The notes: a model not told the origin generated them from the letters alone. 64,000 nt of DNA from Siphonodentalium dalli (GCA_032622095.1 CP136062.1:5456001-5520000); one strand, 5' to 3'. Numbered from the stretch's first letter, positions 1 through 9,560 are shown. A program made the numbers and translations.

Positions 1-507
1 ATCTGAAATAGGTCTAGTGTTTTTTACAATATAATCCAAAGACACTTTTTCTTCAAATAACTTTTCAACAGTGAAAATTGTACATGGTTCTCGGAGAATA
101 ATGTATCCATATATTCTCGTCACCTCTTCGAATTTCAAAGTTTTTTCATTGAGAATCCTGTCTTGATATTCAGCAAAGCGAGTAAAATTATTTCCAACTA
201 ATTCACGAATTGCGTTTATTTCGTTTTTAGGAACACCATGAAATATCCAATAATCTGAAAACATTTGATCCAATATATCCATTAAGAAATCAGTTTCAAA
301 TTCTGATCTCTCAATCAAACATCTCAGTCGACTCTGTCCCTCAGAGAAATGTCCGTTCAGCAAAGTCTCCATTATAATTCTACTTTCCCTCAAAAACCAA
401 GCTTGCTTAAGTTCTTGTTTGATTTCTTGATCCATTTTTGACATTTCGATCAAATTATTATAAATTTTCAAAAGCATCTCTGCTGGTAACACATCAATTC
501 CATCCAT
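1..507 (-). pseudogene. Mirror copy of the F-box-like ORF, cut by the window edge
   Basis: Left-arm counterpart of the gene at 1023-1622. It starts at the same MDGIDVLPAEM sequence on the minus strand and runs off the left edge, so about 169 codons are visible. Whether the left copy goes on into an ATPase gene, as the right copy does, cannot be seen here. Confidence 0.65.
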
Positions 508-745
508 AAGGAATTGTGTAGTATTCACCCACAACAAGTCGTTTGGTGTACACAGATCGGAATGTTTTTGTTTGCTCTTCACTAATTACTTCTCGGTTCT
601 TTGTGCGTTTAATTCTGCATGGATAGTTTATGACACGTTGAAAATTTAACCGGTCGTTAACACATTCAACCATTGAATGAAAATTTATTTGCTGTTTAGT
701 TTTATAATCCAGAGTGATGCCCTTGACCTTGCATACAGATTTCAT
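494..745 (-). pseudogene. Mirror copy of the family B DNA polymerase C-terminus
   Basis: Left-arm counterpart of the fragment at 785-1036. It encodes almost the same residues on the minus strand and ends in the same TIPYGWN tail and stop. It has no more N-terminal polymerase sequence than the right arm, because reading upstream runs into the palindrome spacer. It exists only because of the inverted duplication. Confidence 0.7.
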
Positions 746-784
746 GACATCATCTTTCATGATGAGCATCCAGATGCTAAAATC

Positions 785-1036
785 ATGAAATTTGTATGCA
801 AGGTCAAGGGCATCACTCTGGATTATAAAACTAAACAGCAAATAAATTTTCATTCAATGGTTGAATGTGTTAACGACCGGTTAAATTTTCAACGTGTCAT
901 AAACTATCCATGCAGAATTAAACGCACAAAGAACCGAGAAGTAATTAGTGAAGAGCAAACAAAAACATTCCGATCTGTGTACACCAAACGACTTGTTGTG
1001 GGTGAATACTACACAATTCCTTATGGATGGAATTGA
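785..1036 (+). pseudogene. C-terminal fragment of a protein-primed family B DNA polymerase (Polinton/adintovirus-like)
   Basis: The 83 residues before the stop keep the layout I know from the C-terminal end of Polinton/Maverick and adintovirus PolB proteins. That layout is a VCKVKGITLDY segment, an NFHSMVECV segment, a basic IKRTKN stretch, then VYTKRLV and the terminal TIPYGW. The catalytic palm motifs and exonuclease domain are absent because the upstream sequence is the palindrome spacer. An intact enzyme would replicate the element's linear genome by protein priming; this fragment cannot. The frame stays open for about 35 codons upstream, but those residues come from the spacer and the opposite arm. 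The family call rests on remembered motifs and is fairly confident; the exact lineage is not resolved. Confidence 0.7.
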
Positions 1037-1622
1037 TGTGTTACCAGCAGAGATGCTTTTGAAAATTTATAATAATTTGATCGAAATGTCAAAAATGGAT
1101 CAAGAAATCAAACAAGAACTTAAGCAAGCTTGGTTTTTGAGGGAAAGTAGAATTATAATGGAGACTTTGCTGAACGGACATTTCTCTGAGGGACAGAGTC
1201 GACTGAGATGTTTGATTGAGAGATCAGAATTTGAAACTGATTTCTTAATGGATATATTGGATAAAATGTTTTCAGATTATTGGATATTTCATGGTGTTCC
1301 TAAAAACGAAATAAACGCAATTCGTGAATTAGTTGGAAATAATTTTACTCGCTTTGCTGAATATCAAGACAGGATTCTCAATGAAAAAACTTTGAAATTC
1401 GAAGAGGTGACGAGAATATATGGATACATTATTCTCCGAGAACCATGTACAATTTTCACTGTTGAAAAGTTATTTGAAGAAAAAGTGTCTTTGGATTATA
1501 TTGTAAAAAACACTAGACCTATTTCAGATTTAGATTATGAACTCGTATGGACATTTGGAATAGTATGGAGTTATGGTGATTCTTCATTAAAAATAAAAAA
1601 GGTTGATTCCGAACAATCCTAA
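1023..1622 (+). CDS. F-box-like protein of the Polinton-like element, 199 aa
   Basis: I start it at the ATG at 1023, which overlaps the last 14 bases of the polymerase frame. A longer opening from 948 exists but runs antiparallel to nothing useful and lies inside the polymerase gene. The N-terminus reads DVLPAEMLLKIYNNLI, which fits the LPxE...I..L core of an F-box, the SCF ubiquitin-ligase adaptor helix. The remainder is helix-rich and charged, with no motif I recognise; there is no signal peptide or membrane segment. It lies between the polymerase and packaging-type ATPase genes in tight viral spacing, so it was probably an accessory gene of the element. The F-box call rests on one short motif and needs a profile search. 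The frame is intact, so it may be recently mobile or only a young relic. Confidence 0.5.
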   Translation: MDGIDVLPAEMLLKIYNNLIEMSKMDQEIKQELKQAWFLRESRIIMETLLNGHFSEGQSRLRCLIERSEFETDFLMDILDKMFSDYWIFHGVPKNEINAIRELVGNNFTRFAEYQDRILNEKTLKFEEVTRIYGYIILREPCTIFTVEKLFEEKVSLDYIVKNTRPISDLDYELVWTFGIVWSYGDSSLKIKKVDSEQS

Positions 1623-1653
1623 TCAGTCTTACATGATCTGTCTCAGGGTAAAG

Positions 1654-1869
1654 ATGGACGAATCATTGTTGTTCAAACATCCCTGTAACATTTTCATATC
1701 GGGACCAAGTGGTTGTGGTAAAACATATTTTGTTAAGAAATTAATCGAATATAAAGATGACTTGTTCAAACCTGTTCCATACAAAGACGTTTGGTGTTAC
1801 AAAGAATGGCAAAATACACTCAAGACTGCTTCATGCGACTCCATGATTGGAAATGAAATATTATGTTGA
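1654..1869 (+). pseudogene. N-terminal fragment of a P-loop ATPase (Polinton-type)
   Basis: The 71 residues start at the ATG at 1654 (alternative ATG at 1633) and contain FKHPCNIFISGPSGCGKTYF, a Walker A loop (GPSGCGKT) in the setting typical of ATPases in Polinton-like animal elements. A VWCYKEWQ segment follows about 45 residues later, where I remember a similar WCYGEWQ block in that family. Walker B and the remaining ATPase core are absent. The frame stops at 1869 after sequence unlike the family, so the gene is truncated by deletion. Intact proteins of this kind are thought to pump DNA into capsids. It directly follows the F-box-like gene, with about 30 bp between them. Confidence 0.6.
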
Positions 1870-1879
1870 TACACTTATC

Positions 1880-2105
1880 TTTATATCGATGAATATATTA
1901 CCGCACCTCGATCGTCATTTGTGAGCCACGGGCACACACTATCGTGACATTATACACTGACCAATGGGTCGAACGGGAAGGCAGTTGGGATAATTTGTTC
2001 CAGGAATGTCTAAATATTGACAACTACTCGTCAAAAATGTTGACAATGAACCATAATGTTTTCAGATCGATTCATGGATGTGTAAATTATTGGCAAACAT
2101 ATTAA
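1880..2105 (+). pseudogene. Frameshifted coding remnant downstream of the ATPase fragment
   Basis: A 49-codon open stretch at 1959-2105 (starting DQWVEREGSW and ending NYWQTY) reads like real protein. In another frame just upstream lies LYIDEYITAPRSSF. Together they suggest a decayed gene with at least one frameshift. I do not recognise the product. Its place after the ATPase fragment suggests another gene of the same element, but a shifted distal part of the ATPase gene is possible. Confidence 0.3.
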
Positions 2106-2112
2106 TATCAAT

Positions 2113-2118
<6 letters not shown>

Positions 2119-2152
<34 letters not shown>
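2119..2152. repeat. (TA)n microsatellite
   Basis: About 17 TA dinucleotides in a row. The tract separates the coding remnant ending at 2105 from the acidic C-terminal ORF, and reading through it would give alternating Tyr-Ile. Confidence 0.95.
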
Positions 2153-2153
<1 letters not shown>

Positions 2154-2155
<2 letters not shown>

Positions 2156-2246
2156 GTACAGACCATTGCTAGAAAAGTTCATGGACGAAACAAATGACAC
2201 ATCTGACGAAAGTGATGACAATTCGGACGAAAGTGACAGTGAATAG
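2154..2246 (+). pseudogene. Acidic Ser/Asp/Glu-rich protein tail
   Basis: Thirty codons before a TAG read KYRPLLEKFMDETNDTSDES and then more Asp/Ser/Glu. The abrupt acidic end looks like the C-terminus of a larger protein whose body is lost to the (TA)n expansion and a deletion upstream. It is probably the 3' end of a Polinton-like gene. Which gene is unknown. Confidence 0.35.
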
Positions 2247-2383
2247 TTAATATAATAAATTGTACTATGTACCACTTGTCATGTTATTTTTCTCTTTTTT
2301 CCCTCGCTCACTTGCTTTTTTCGGTGGCGCTCACCACCTTACCCCCATAGTTTTCCGATGAATGGAAACAAGCCATATTTGTG

Positions 2384-2500
2384 ACTAAATCCTTAACCGC
2401 CGCCGCCACCGCCGCCGCCGCCGCCGCCGCCACCGCCTCCGCCGCCGGCGGCGCGGCGTTGACATGCGCATTACGGCCGCCGCCGAAAACGACCAGATTT
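2384..2500. repeat. GC-rich CCG trinucleotide block, copy 1
   Basis: It starts with GACTAAATCCTTAACCG, runs through a CCG/GCC tract, and ends with GTTGACATGCGCATTAC plus a second CCG run. The same order recurs at 3269-3415, so the zinc-finger gene lies between direct copies of this block. It is strikingly GC-rich in an AT-rich setting. Confidence 0.85.
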
Positions 2501-2652
2501 TAATTGTATTGTTTCAAGTTGCACAGACACAATCATGTGCATATGTTTACTGATTCAAACTAACTGTACATCAGAGGAAGCAATTGTCCATTCTGCCTTC
2601 AGCTGGATATATAGGACGTACCCACTGAACCTCAACATAATTATTACGCAAT

Positions 2653-2853
2653 TTGGAAAGAGAAGTAAGATATTTCGATAGATTCACGAGATGTCGATAC
2701 AAATGCTTATATATATACTCTCATTTTGAATTCACTCATAATTGCATTGACATTTGGATAGGTAGGTTGTATTGTAGCCAATGTGATAAATTTGTATCCA
2801 GTACAAACAACACTAAGAGACGTTGTGAACGACAGCCTGAACTAGTTAACTAG
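2653..2853 (+). CDS. Small ORF with a Cys-x2-Cys element, unrecognised
   Basis: An opening of 66 codons from a TTG, with no ATG-initiated form of useful length. The C-terminal half contains YCSQCDKFVSSTNNTKRR, which resembles the first half of a zinc-binding finger and lacks a clear His pair. It lies upstream of the C2H2 gene and in its orientation, so it may be a decayed finger of the same family. Chance is quite possible. Confidence 0.2.
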   Translation: MEREVRYFDRFTRCRYKCLYIYSHFEFTHNCIDIWIGRLYCSQCDKFVSSTNNTKRRCERQPELVN

Positions 2854-2880
2854 TCCACCACGTTTCCCTTGTTTCTGTTC

Positions 2881-2890
2881 TATATAAATA
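2881..2890 (+). promoter_or_regulatory. TATA box of the C2H2 gene
   Basis: TATATAAATA lies 45 bp before the ATG at 2935, leaving room for initiation near 2910-2915 and a short leader. This compact spacing is usual for genes of DNA viruses and virus-like elements. A second TATATAAG at 3429-3436, after the second CCG block, has no ORF behind it. Confidence 0.5.
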
Positions 2891-2934
2891 TAGGTGCATA
2901 GAAGAACGCTCGATTTCACTGATTATATACGAAA

Positions 2935-3267
2935 ATGAAGTATCAATGTGAAGAGTGCTTAAGTGTCTATGCTTGGCAAGATAGTTTGAAGCGTCATATC
3001 AAAGTTAAACACACGCCTTCAGAACAACAACAACAACAACAACAGTATCATCAGCCACAACAACAACAACAACACCAACAACACCAACAACAACAACAAC
3101 AACAACAACAACAGTATCATCAGCCACAACAACAACAACAACAACACCAACAACAACAACAACAACACCAACAACAACAACAACACCACCACCACCAACA
3201 ACAACAACAACAACACCAACAACAACAACAACACCAACAACAACAACAACAACAGTATCATCACTGA
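2935..3267 (+). CDS. C2H2 zinc-finger protein with a poly-Gln/His tail, 110 aa
   Basis: The first 25 residues form one classical C2H2 finger: YQCEECLSVYAWQDSLKRHI ending with the second His, with Cys-x2-Cys and His-x4-His spacing. I recall single fingers of the form CxxC...DSLxRH in genes paired with Polinton-like ATPases, which fits the neighbourhood. From about residue 34 to the stop the protein is almost only Gln and His, encoded by CAA/CAC trinucleotides; this part is probably a simple-repeat expansion that replaced or extended the original C-terminus. A TATA box lies 45 bp upstream. It probably acts in the nucleus as a DNA- or RNA-binding factor of the element. Function is inferred from the finger alone. 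The antisense poly-Val and poly-Leu frames over the tract are not genes. Confidence 0.55.
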   Translation: MKYQCEECLSVYAWQDSLKRHIKVKHTPSEQQQQQQQYHQPQQQQQHQQHQQQQQQQQQQYHQPQQQQQQHQQQQQQHQQQQQHHHHQQQQQQHQQQQQHQQQQQQQYHH

Positions 3268-3268
3268 C

Positions 3269-3415
3269 TAAATCCTTAACCGCCGCCGCCGGCGCCGCCG
3301 CCGCCGCCTCCGGCGGCCGCCAATTTCTTTGCATGCCATAGGATTATGTAGTTGACGCCGCCGCCGCCGGCGGCGCGGCGTTGACATGCGCATTACAGCC
3401 GCCGCCGCGGGCGGC
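3269..3415. repeat. GC-rich CCG trinucleotide block, copy 2
   Basis: Second copy of the block at 2384-2500. It shares the GACTAAATCCTTAACCG start and the GTTGACATGCGCATTAC segment, with different lengths of CCG tract. A third, shorter match to the start (GACTAAATCCTGAA) occurs at about 3507, just before the minisatellite. Confidence 0.85.
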
Positions 3416-3525
3416 TGGTCGACTCGCATATATAAGAGAATGCATTGGCACAGGATAAAAAAAATCCCGACTTCCGACTGGATTTAATATAGCGGGTCAC
3501 ATTTATGACTAAATCCTGAATTTTG

Positions 3526-3750
3526 TTTAATTTTTGAAGTTTTTTGAAATTTGTGAAATTTGTGAAGTTTTTTGAAATTTGTGAAATTTGTGAAATTTGT
3601 GAAGTTTTTGAAGTTTTTGAAGTTTTTCGAAATTTTTGAAATTTTGTAAGTTTTTGAAATTTTTGAAATTTTTGAAATTTTTGAACTTTTTGAACTTTTT
3701 GAACTTTTTGAACTTTTTGAACTTTTTGAACTTTTTGAACTTTTTGGAAG
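3526..3750. repeat. TTTTTGAA-type minisatellite (9-10 bp units)
   Basis: Successive units such as GTTTTTGAA, ATTTGTGAA and CTTTTTGAA run for about 225 bp. Sub-blocks are homogenised: GTGAA units first, TTGAACTTT units at the end. Reading it as protein gives only Lys-Phe repeats on the minus strand, which is not a gene. Confidence 0.9.
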
Positions 3751-4010
3751 TTTTCAATGCGAGTGTCACTTTAACATTATCCCACAGTGTGCGCCATGTG
3801 TTACTTTAACATTCATCCATAGTGAGTGTCACTTTAATAATCATCCCCAGTGAGAGCCTAGTATCCCTTTAATATTCAAGACTGAAGCTACCCCACCGAG
3901 ATCATCACGTGATATACATGTAGATAATATACCATTCATATAGAGAAGTCTGGATATAACCAGCGGGTCATGTCCGGACATGTCCAACCGGTACAAATAG
4001 ACCGACGCGT

Positions 4011-4096
4011 GGGCGGAGAATATAGGTCAAACTCCAACGGGAGTACTGCGGAGAATGTAGGTCAAACTGTCTAGACGGGAGTACTGCGGAGAATAG
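4011..4096. repeat. Short tandem duplication around a GCGGAGAAT motif
   Basis: Three occurrences of GCGGAGAAT, two followed by TAGGTCAAACT and separated by GGGAGTACT. Just downstream is a small GCCCCC/GGGGGC hairpin near 4115-4130. No function is apparent. Confidence 0.7.
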
Positions 4097-4301
4097 AGTT
4101 ATCGTTCCTGAAATGCCCCCAAACGGGGGCCTTATCATCAAGCGTGTCTCCGTGTATTTATGTATCCTATTTATGTTACTTTCACAAAACTAGCACTAGT
4201 AGTATTCACATTCAAATTAAATAAAGCGGAATGTATATACAAATAGTACAATCCTTGAATTCACGTTGTGACAAGTGAGTAGTGTAAACTGGTAAATGTG
4301 A

Positions 4302-4490
4302 TCACGGTTCACGGTATTCACCGGAAATCTGGCCATTAATTAGAATCAGATAATTTTGAACTAACGGCGTAACGCACGTTGAAAAGACGAAGTCAGAATA
4401 ATTCCTCACGTCCAAGATAAAGCCTAATTTCATTTCAATTTCAAGGATTTTAATTTTTGTTTTGAGAATTGTCCCGACCGTGTCCTTCAC
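4302..4490 (-). CDS. Possible exon, unrecognised (minus strand)
   Basis: A 62-codon opening with a protein-like composition (KTKIKILEIEMKLGFILDV). On the minus strand it is entered at TTATTACAAG, a weak acceptor. A GTGAGG that could serve as a donor follows GFILD. I cannot name a family. The exon reading is an inference from these weak signals, and chance remains likely. Confidence 0.15.
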   Translation of the reverse strand: MKDTVGTILKTKIKILEIEMKLGFILDVRNYSDFVFSTCVTPLVQNYLILINGQISGEYREP

Positions 4491-4689
4491 CTTGTAATAA
4501 CCGGAAATGTGTTTTGATTTTTTTTCCGGTCATCGCTAATGACAACTGTTGTTAAGCTTTGGAGTTGGAACAGAGACTGCTGAGAATTGATAAATTAGAC
4601 GCATTTTTGCGATTAAATTCATTCAGTTGATGGCACCTATGATCTAGTTATCTTGCCAAGTTAACTTTCAGTTAATCATTCATTGAAAC

Positions 4690-4806
4690 ATGAACGGCAA
4701 TAACAAAGACTCAGAGTTTGAAACTGTCAGTTTCAAACACAAACTTGACCAAGTCAGACTCAAACAACGGAAGTCTCAAATCACAGTAAAAGAGGTGTTT
4801 TGGTGA
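4690..4806 (+). CDS. Small exon-like ORF, 38 aa
   Basis: An ATG in a reasonable context (CATTGAAACATGAAC) opens MNGNNKDSEFETVSFKHKLD and goes on with a basic, Gln-rich sequence to a TGA at 4806. The composition looks coding, with no hydrophobic or low-complexity bias. It could be a first exon whose donor is AGAG|GTGTTT just before the stop. I recognise no family and see no partner exon nearby. Confidence 0.2.
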   Translation: MNGNNKDSEFETVSFKHKLDQVRLKQRKSQITVKEVFW

Positions 4807-5881
4807 CATTTTTCGGTCCGAAACAATATATGAAGTACAATTTGTTATTTAGATCACTCACCTTCTATGTATATAGTTTTCATCTCATTCTTTTGTTGTG
4901 TGATAATAGGTAATTTGTGGAAATACTAACGCCGAGGTGGTGACTTCTGTATTTGAACTTCAAGGCTTAGCAACAACCATGTCTATGCAACGTCAAATCT
5001 GATTGGTTAAGATAGACAATCTGACCAATAGGAAAATCGTTTTATTGCGCCTTTCATTTAAGAGAGCGCCACTGTACGCTACGTTAAGCGCGTGCTCTGA
5101 TACTATTCTCAGGTAACGTAAACTATATATAGAACACAATAATACAGCTTCATAGGTATACGGATCTCATGCGCGTTACCCTCATGAAAAATTTCAGATT
5201 TCGCTTTGCGAAATCTGATTAAGTTTTCTATTAGCGTAGAGACAAGTGTTTTTGTTTTCATATCCCAAATACTACTCTAAATCGGACATCGGCGCATACG
5301 GGCCCTGGCTTATACGGACCCCATACTGATATGGACCTCAATTAAAATATGCAATTACATTCATATTTTACTTTACTTAAATATATTAACATAACCTTTT
5401 AGGCCTGTGATTGAAGCGATACAATATAATGACACAGCTGGTTTTATCTAGTATATGTATATGTTAGAATGTTTGTCTGTCTGCATGTCCACTATAAATA
5501 GAACATAATGAGGCCATATATAGGACTAATATAGGTAATAGTTACCAGGAATGTAATGGTGTGGTTTATAGAACTACCAAAGGTGTCTCTACCTTGATGG
5601 CGCGGATAGGGTTCGGGGCTCTTAACAAAAATTAATAAAAGAAATATTTTACGTCGGTATACAAGTGTATCAGGCATTTATAAGACATAATACGTTTTAC
5701 ATTTACACTATATATGGATCGACATGCGGTCTCATTCGGGGTCCTCTTAGCAATACCTGCTATTGACGAAGCAGAGCGCAAGTGATGTGCCATGTCAATT
5801 CTAAAAAATCACTGAATGCATTGAATTCAACAAATTAAAGAAGACAATAACTTTAATAATTGAGCAATAATTTGAGTTAAT
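4807..5881. other. No gene seen; one short perfect hairpin
   Basis: AT-rich unique sequence with only short chance openings. At 5194-5218 there is a hairpin with an 11-bp stem (TCAGATTTCGC and its complement) and a TTT loop. I see no other structure. Confidence 0.6.
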
Positions 5882-8836
5882 TTCATGACGGGAGCTGCGT
5901 TGGTGCAGCATTAGTTATTTTATGACGGGAGCTGCGTTGGTGCAGCATTAACTATTTCATGATGGGAGCTGCGCTGGTGCACCATTAATTATTTCAGGAC
6001 GGGGCTTCGTTGGTGCAGCATTATTTATTTCATGATGGGAGCTGCTTTGGTGCAGCATTGACTCTTTCATGACGGGAGCTGCGCTGGTGCAGTATTAATA
6101 CATTTCATGACGGGAGTTGCGTTGGTGCAGCTTAATTATTTGATGATGGGAGCTGCGTTGGTGCAGCATTAACTCTTTCATGACGGGAGCTGCGTTAGTG
6201 CAGCATTAATTATTTGGTTATGGGAGCTGCGTTGGTGCAGCATTAAATCTTTCATGACGGGAGCTGCGTTAGTGCAGCATTAATTATTTGATTATGGGAG
6301 CTGCGTTGGTGCAGCATTAACTATGTCATGACGCGAGTGGCGTTGGTGCAGCATTAGTTATTTGATGATGGGAGCTGCGTTGGGGCAGCATTAATTCTGT
6401 CATGACTGGAGCTGCGTTGGGCATCATTAATTATTTCATGATGGGAGCTGTGCTGGTGCAGCATTAACCTTTTTATGACGGGAGCTGTGTTGGTGCAGTA
6501 TTAACCCTGTCATGACGGGAGCTGCGCTGATGCAGCATTAATTCTTTCATGACGGGATCTGTGCTGGTGCAGCATTAATTATTTAATGACGGGAGCTGCA
6601 TTGGTGCAGCATTAACTAATTCATGACGGGAGCTGCGCTGGTGCAGCATTAATTATTTCATGACGGGAGCTGCGTTGGTGCAGCATTAACTATTTTAAGA
6701 TGAGATCTGTGCTTGTGCAGCATTAACCCTTTCATGACGGGTAGCTGTGCTGGTCCAGCATTAACCCTTCCATGGCGGGACCATGACGGCAGTTGCGTTG
6801 TTGCAGCATTAGTTATTTCATGACGGGACCTGCGCTGGTGCAGCATTAATTATTTCATGACGGGGCTGCGTTGGTGCAGCATTAAATATTTGATGATGGG
6901 AGCTGCGTTGGTGCAGCATTAACTCTTTCATGACGGGAACTGCGCTGGTGCAGCATTAATTATTTCATGAAGGGAGCTGCGTTGGTGCAGCATTAATTAT
7001 ATGATGATGGGAGCCCGCGTTGGTGCAGCATTAACTATTTCATGGCGGGAGCTGCGCTGGTGCAGCTTTTAATTATTTCATGACGGGAGCTGCGTTGGTG
7101 CAGCATTAACTCTTCCACGACGGGAGCTGCGTGGTACAGCATTAATTATTTGAAGATGGGAGCTGCGTTGATGCACCATTAACTCTTTCATGACGGGATC
7201 TGCGTTGGTGCAGCATTAATTATTTGATGATGGGAGCTACGTTGGTGTTGCATTAACTCTCTCATGACGGGAGCTGCGCTGGTGCAGCATTAATTATTTG
7301 ATGACGGGAGCTGCGTTGGTGCAGCATTAACTCTTTCATGACGGGAGCTGAGCTGGTGCAGCATTAATTATTTCATGACGGGAGCTGCGTTGGTGCATCA
7401 TTAATTATTTGATGACGGGAGCTGCGTTGGTGCAGCATTAACTATTTCATGACGGGAGCTGCGCTGGTGCAGCATTAATTATTTCATGACGGGAGCTGCG
7501 TTGGTGCAGCATTAATTATTTGATGATGGGAGCTGCATTGGTGCAGCATTAACTCTTTCATGACGGGAGCTGCACTGGTGCAGTATTAATACATTTCATG
7601 ACGGGAGCTGCGTTGGTGCAGCGTTAATTATTTGATAATGGGAGGTGCGTGGTGCAGCATTAACTATTTCATGACGGGAGCTGCGTTAGTGCAGCATTAA
7701 TTATTTGATTTTGGGAGCTGCGTTGGTGCAGCATTAACTCTTTCATGACGGGAGCTGCGTTAGTGCAGCATTACTTATTTTATTATGGGAGCTGCGTTGG
7801 TGCAGCATTACTCTATCATGCGGGAGTTTCGCTGGTGCAGCAATAATTATTTCATGACGGGAGCTGCGTTGGTGCAGCATTAATTATTTGATGATGGCAG
7901 CTGCGCTGGTGCAGCATTAATTATTTCATGACGGGAGCTGCGTTGGTGCAGCATTAGTTATTTGATGATGGGAGCTGCGTTGGTGCAGCATTAACCCTGT
8001 CATGACGGGAGTTGCGTTGGTGCAGCGTTAACCCTTTGGTGACGGGAGCTGTGTTGGTGCAGCATTAATTATTTCATGACGGGTGCTGCGTTGGTGCAGC
8101 ATTAGTTATTTGATGATGGGAGCTGCGTTGGTGCAGCATTAACCCTGTCATGACGGGAGCTGCGTTGGTGCAGCGTTAACCCTTTGGTGACGGGAGCTGT
8201 GTTGGTGCAGTATTAATTATTTCATGACGGGTGCTGCGTTGGTGCAGCATTAGTTATTTGATGATGGGAGCTGCGTTGGTGCAGCATTAATCCTGTCATG
8301 ACGGGAGCTGCGTTGGTGCAGCGTTAACCCTTTGGTGACGGGAGCTGTGTTGGTGCAGTATTAATTATTTCATGACGTGAGCTGTGTTGGGGCAGCATTA
8401 GTTCTTTCATGACGGGAGCTGCGTTGGGCAGCATTAATTCTTTGATGATGGGAGCTGTGCTGGTGCAGCATTAACCTTTTTATGACGGGAGCTGTGTTGG
8501 TGCAGTATTAACCCTTTCATGACGGGAGCTGCGTTGGTGCAGCGTTAACCCTTTGGTGACGGGAGCTGTGTTGGTGCAGTATTAATTATTTCATGACGTG
8601 AGCTGTGTTGGGGCAGCATTAGTTCTTTCATGACGGGAGCTGCGTTGGGCAGCATTAATTCTTTGATGATGGGAGCTGTGCTGGTGCAGCATTAACCTTT
8701 TTATGACGGGAGCTGTGTTGGTGCAGTATTAACCCTTTCGTGACGGGAGCTTCGCTGGTGCAGCATTAATTCTTTCTTGACGGCAGCTGTGCTGGTGCAG
8801 CATTAATTATTTTATGACGGGACCTGCGTTGGTGAT
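5882..8836. repeat. 37-bp satellite array, about 80 copies
   Basis: The unit is TGACGGGAGCTGCGTTGGTG followed by CAGCATTAATTATTTCA, 37 bp in all; the spacing of successive GACGGG motifs is 37. Each unit holds an inverted repeat GCTGC...GCAGC around a 6-base loop. Alternating variants (ATTATTT versus ACTCTTT tails) give dimer-like patterns. From about 8000 the array has higher-order structure: three repeats at 148 bp (four units), then a 221-bp step (six units). It ends where sequence related to the 162-bp family begins. Confidence 0.97.
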
Positions 8837-9310
8837 GAAAAGCAAATTCGGGATACAGCATGTGTGGTTGCTCCACGGACTACAAGCGGGAGTGTCTTAT
8901 CATTAAATTTGTTAATATTCACAATGAAACGTTCCCATCTACATGTCAATAGCCATGACAAATTTCATAATGATCCGACCAAAGGTACAATTTGTAGCCC
9001 TGCCAAAATATTTAGTCATGCAAAGAGTTAAATCCAAGATGGATGACATGTTTTATGGCTGAATGACCACAAAATCACTCGTTCTCAGCTACATGTCAGT
9101 AGTATAATTCACGACATATTTCATGGTGATCAGACACACACTCCGGCCTGTTGCCCTTGCTAATGGATTGAATTTTTAAATCCAAGACATGGCTGGTGGC
9201 TATGTATTTTTTGCCAATTAAATCGTTCCCATCTGCATGTCAATCTCAACAGCCATGACAAATTTCATAATGGTCCGACCAAAGGTACGATTTGTAGCCC
9301 GTGCCAAAAG
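8837..9310. repeat. Diverged copies of the AAGATGG/GATCCGACC repeat family
   Basis: Contains TTTAGTCATGCAAAGAG, AAATCCAAGATGG, TCCCATCTACATGTCA and ATGATCCGACCAAAGG segments in the order seen in the array at 13190-14090. Two to three partial units are recognisable. Confidence 0.75.
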
Positions 9311-9560
9311 ACCCCCACTATTGAAATTTAGTTAGAAATGCAACCAAGTTGGTTACAACATTCCAGTATGGCTATCTCTAATTTTCACCTCTCAAGATTT
9401 CTGTGTTGAATGAGTCACCATGATTCACTCCCTTAAACAATTGCCACGATGTTGAGTGTTTTGCTTATTGCTCACTATTTATGTGCTGTATGTAAACACA
9501 CAACTCATGCACAGTGTGTTTTGGAGATAATAATGCATTCATAATTTGATAATTATTCTA
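9311..9560 (+). repeat. Interspersed repeat of about 260 bp, copy 1 of 3
   Basis: From the GTTACAACATTCCAGTATGG region through TGTTGAGTGTTTTGCTTATT to AATAATGCATTCATAATTTG. Two more copies in the same orientation are at about 10000-10270 and 26162-26500. No coding potential, and no clear terminal repeats were found. Confidence 0.75.

Larger units (their letters stand above)
1..1529. repeat. Near-perfect inverted repeat (foldback) of at least 1.5 kb
   Basis: Base n pairs with base 1530-n across the interval. The arms are 1-747 and 783-1529, the 35-bp spacer is 748-782, and the left arm runs off the window. The arms differ at only a few positions in the stretches I compared (for example near 274 and 740), so identity is about 99%. 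Each arm carries the polymerase C-terminus and most of the next gene, in divergent orientation. This may be an inverted duplication inside a Polinton-like element, a palindromic end, or an assembly or read-chimera artefact. Confidence 0.95.

Noticed and set aside
3005-3334. Poly-Val and poly-Leu ORFs on the minus strand
   Set aside because: Shadows of the CAA/CAC repeat and the CCG block; the sense frame carries a real C2H2 finger.
3527-3769. Lys-Phe repeat protein on the minus strand
   Set aside because: Direct translation of the TTTTTGAA minisatellite.
5882-8836. CRISPR-like array
   Set aside because: A 37-bp period, but no unique spacers: the whole unit is repeated, and the setting is eukaryotic.
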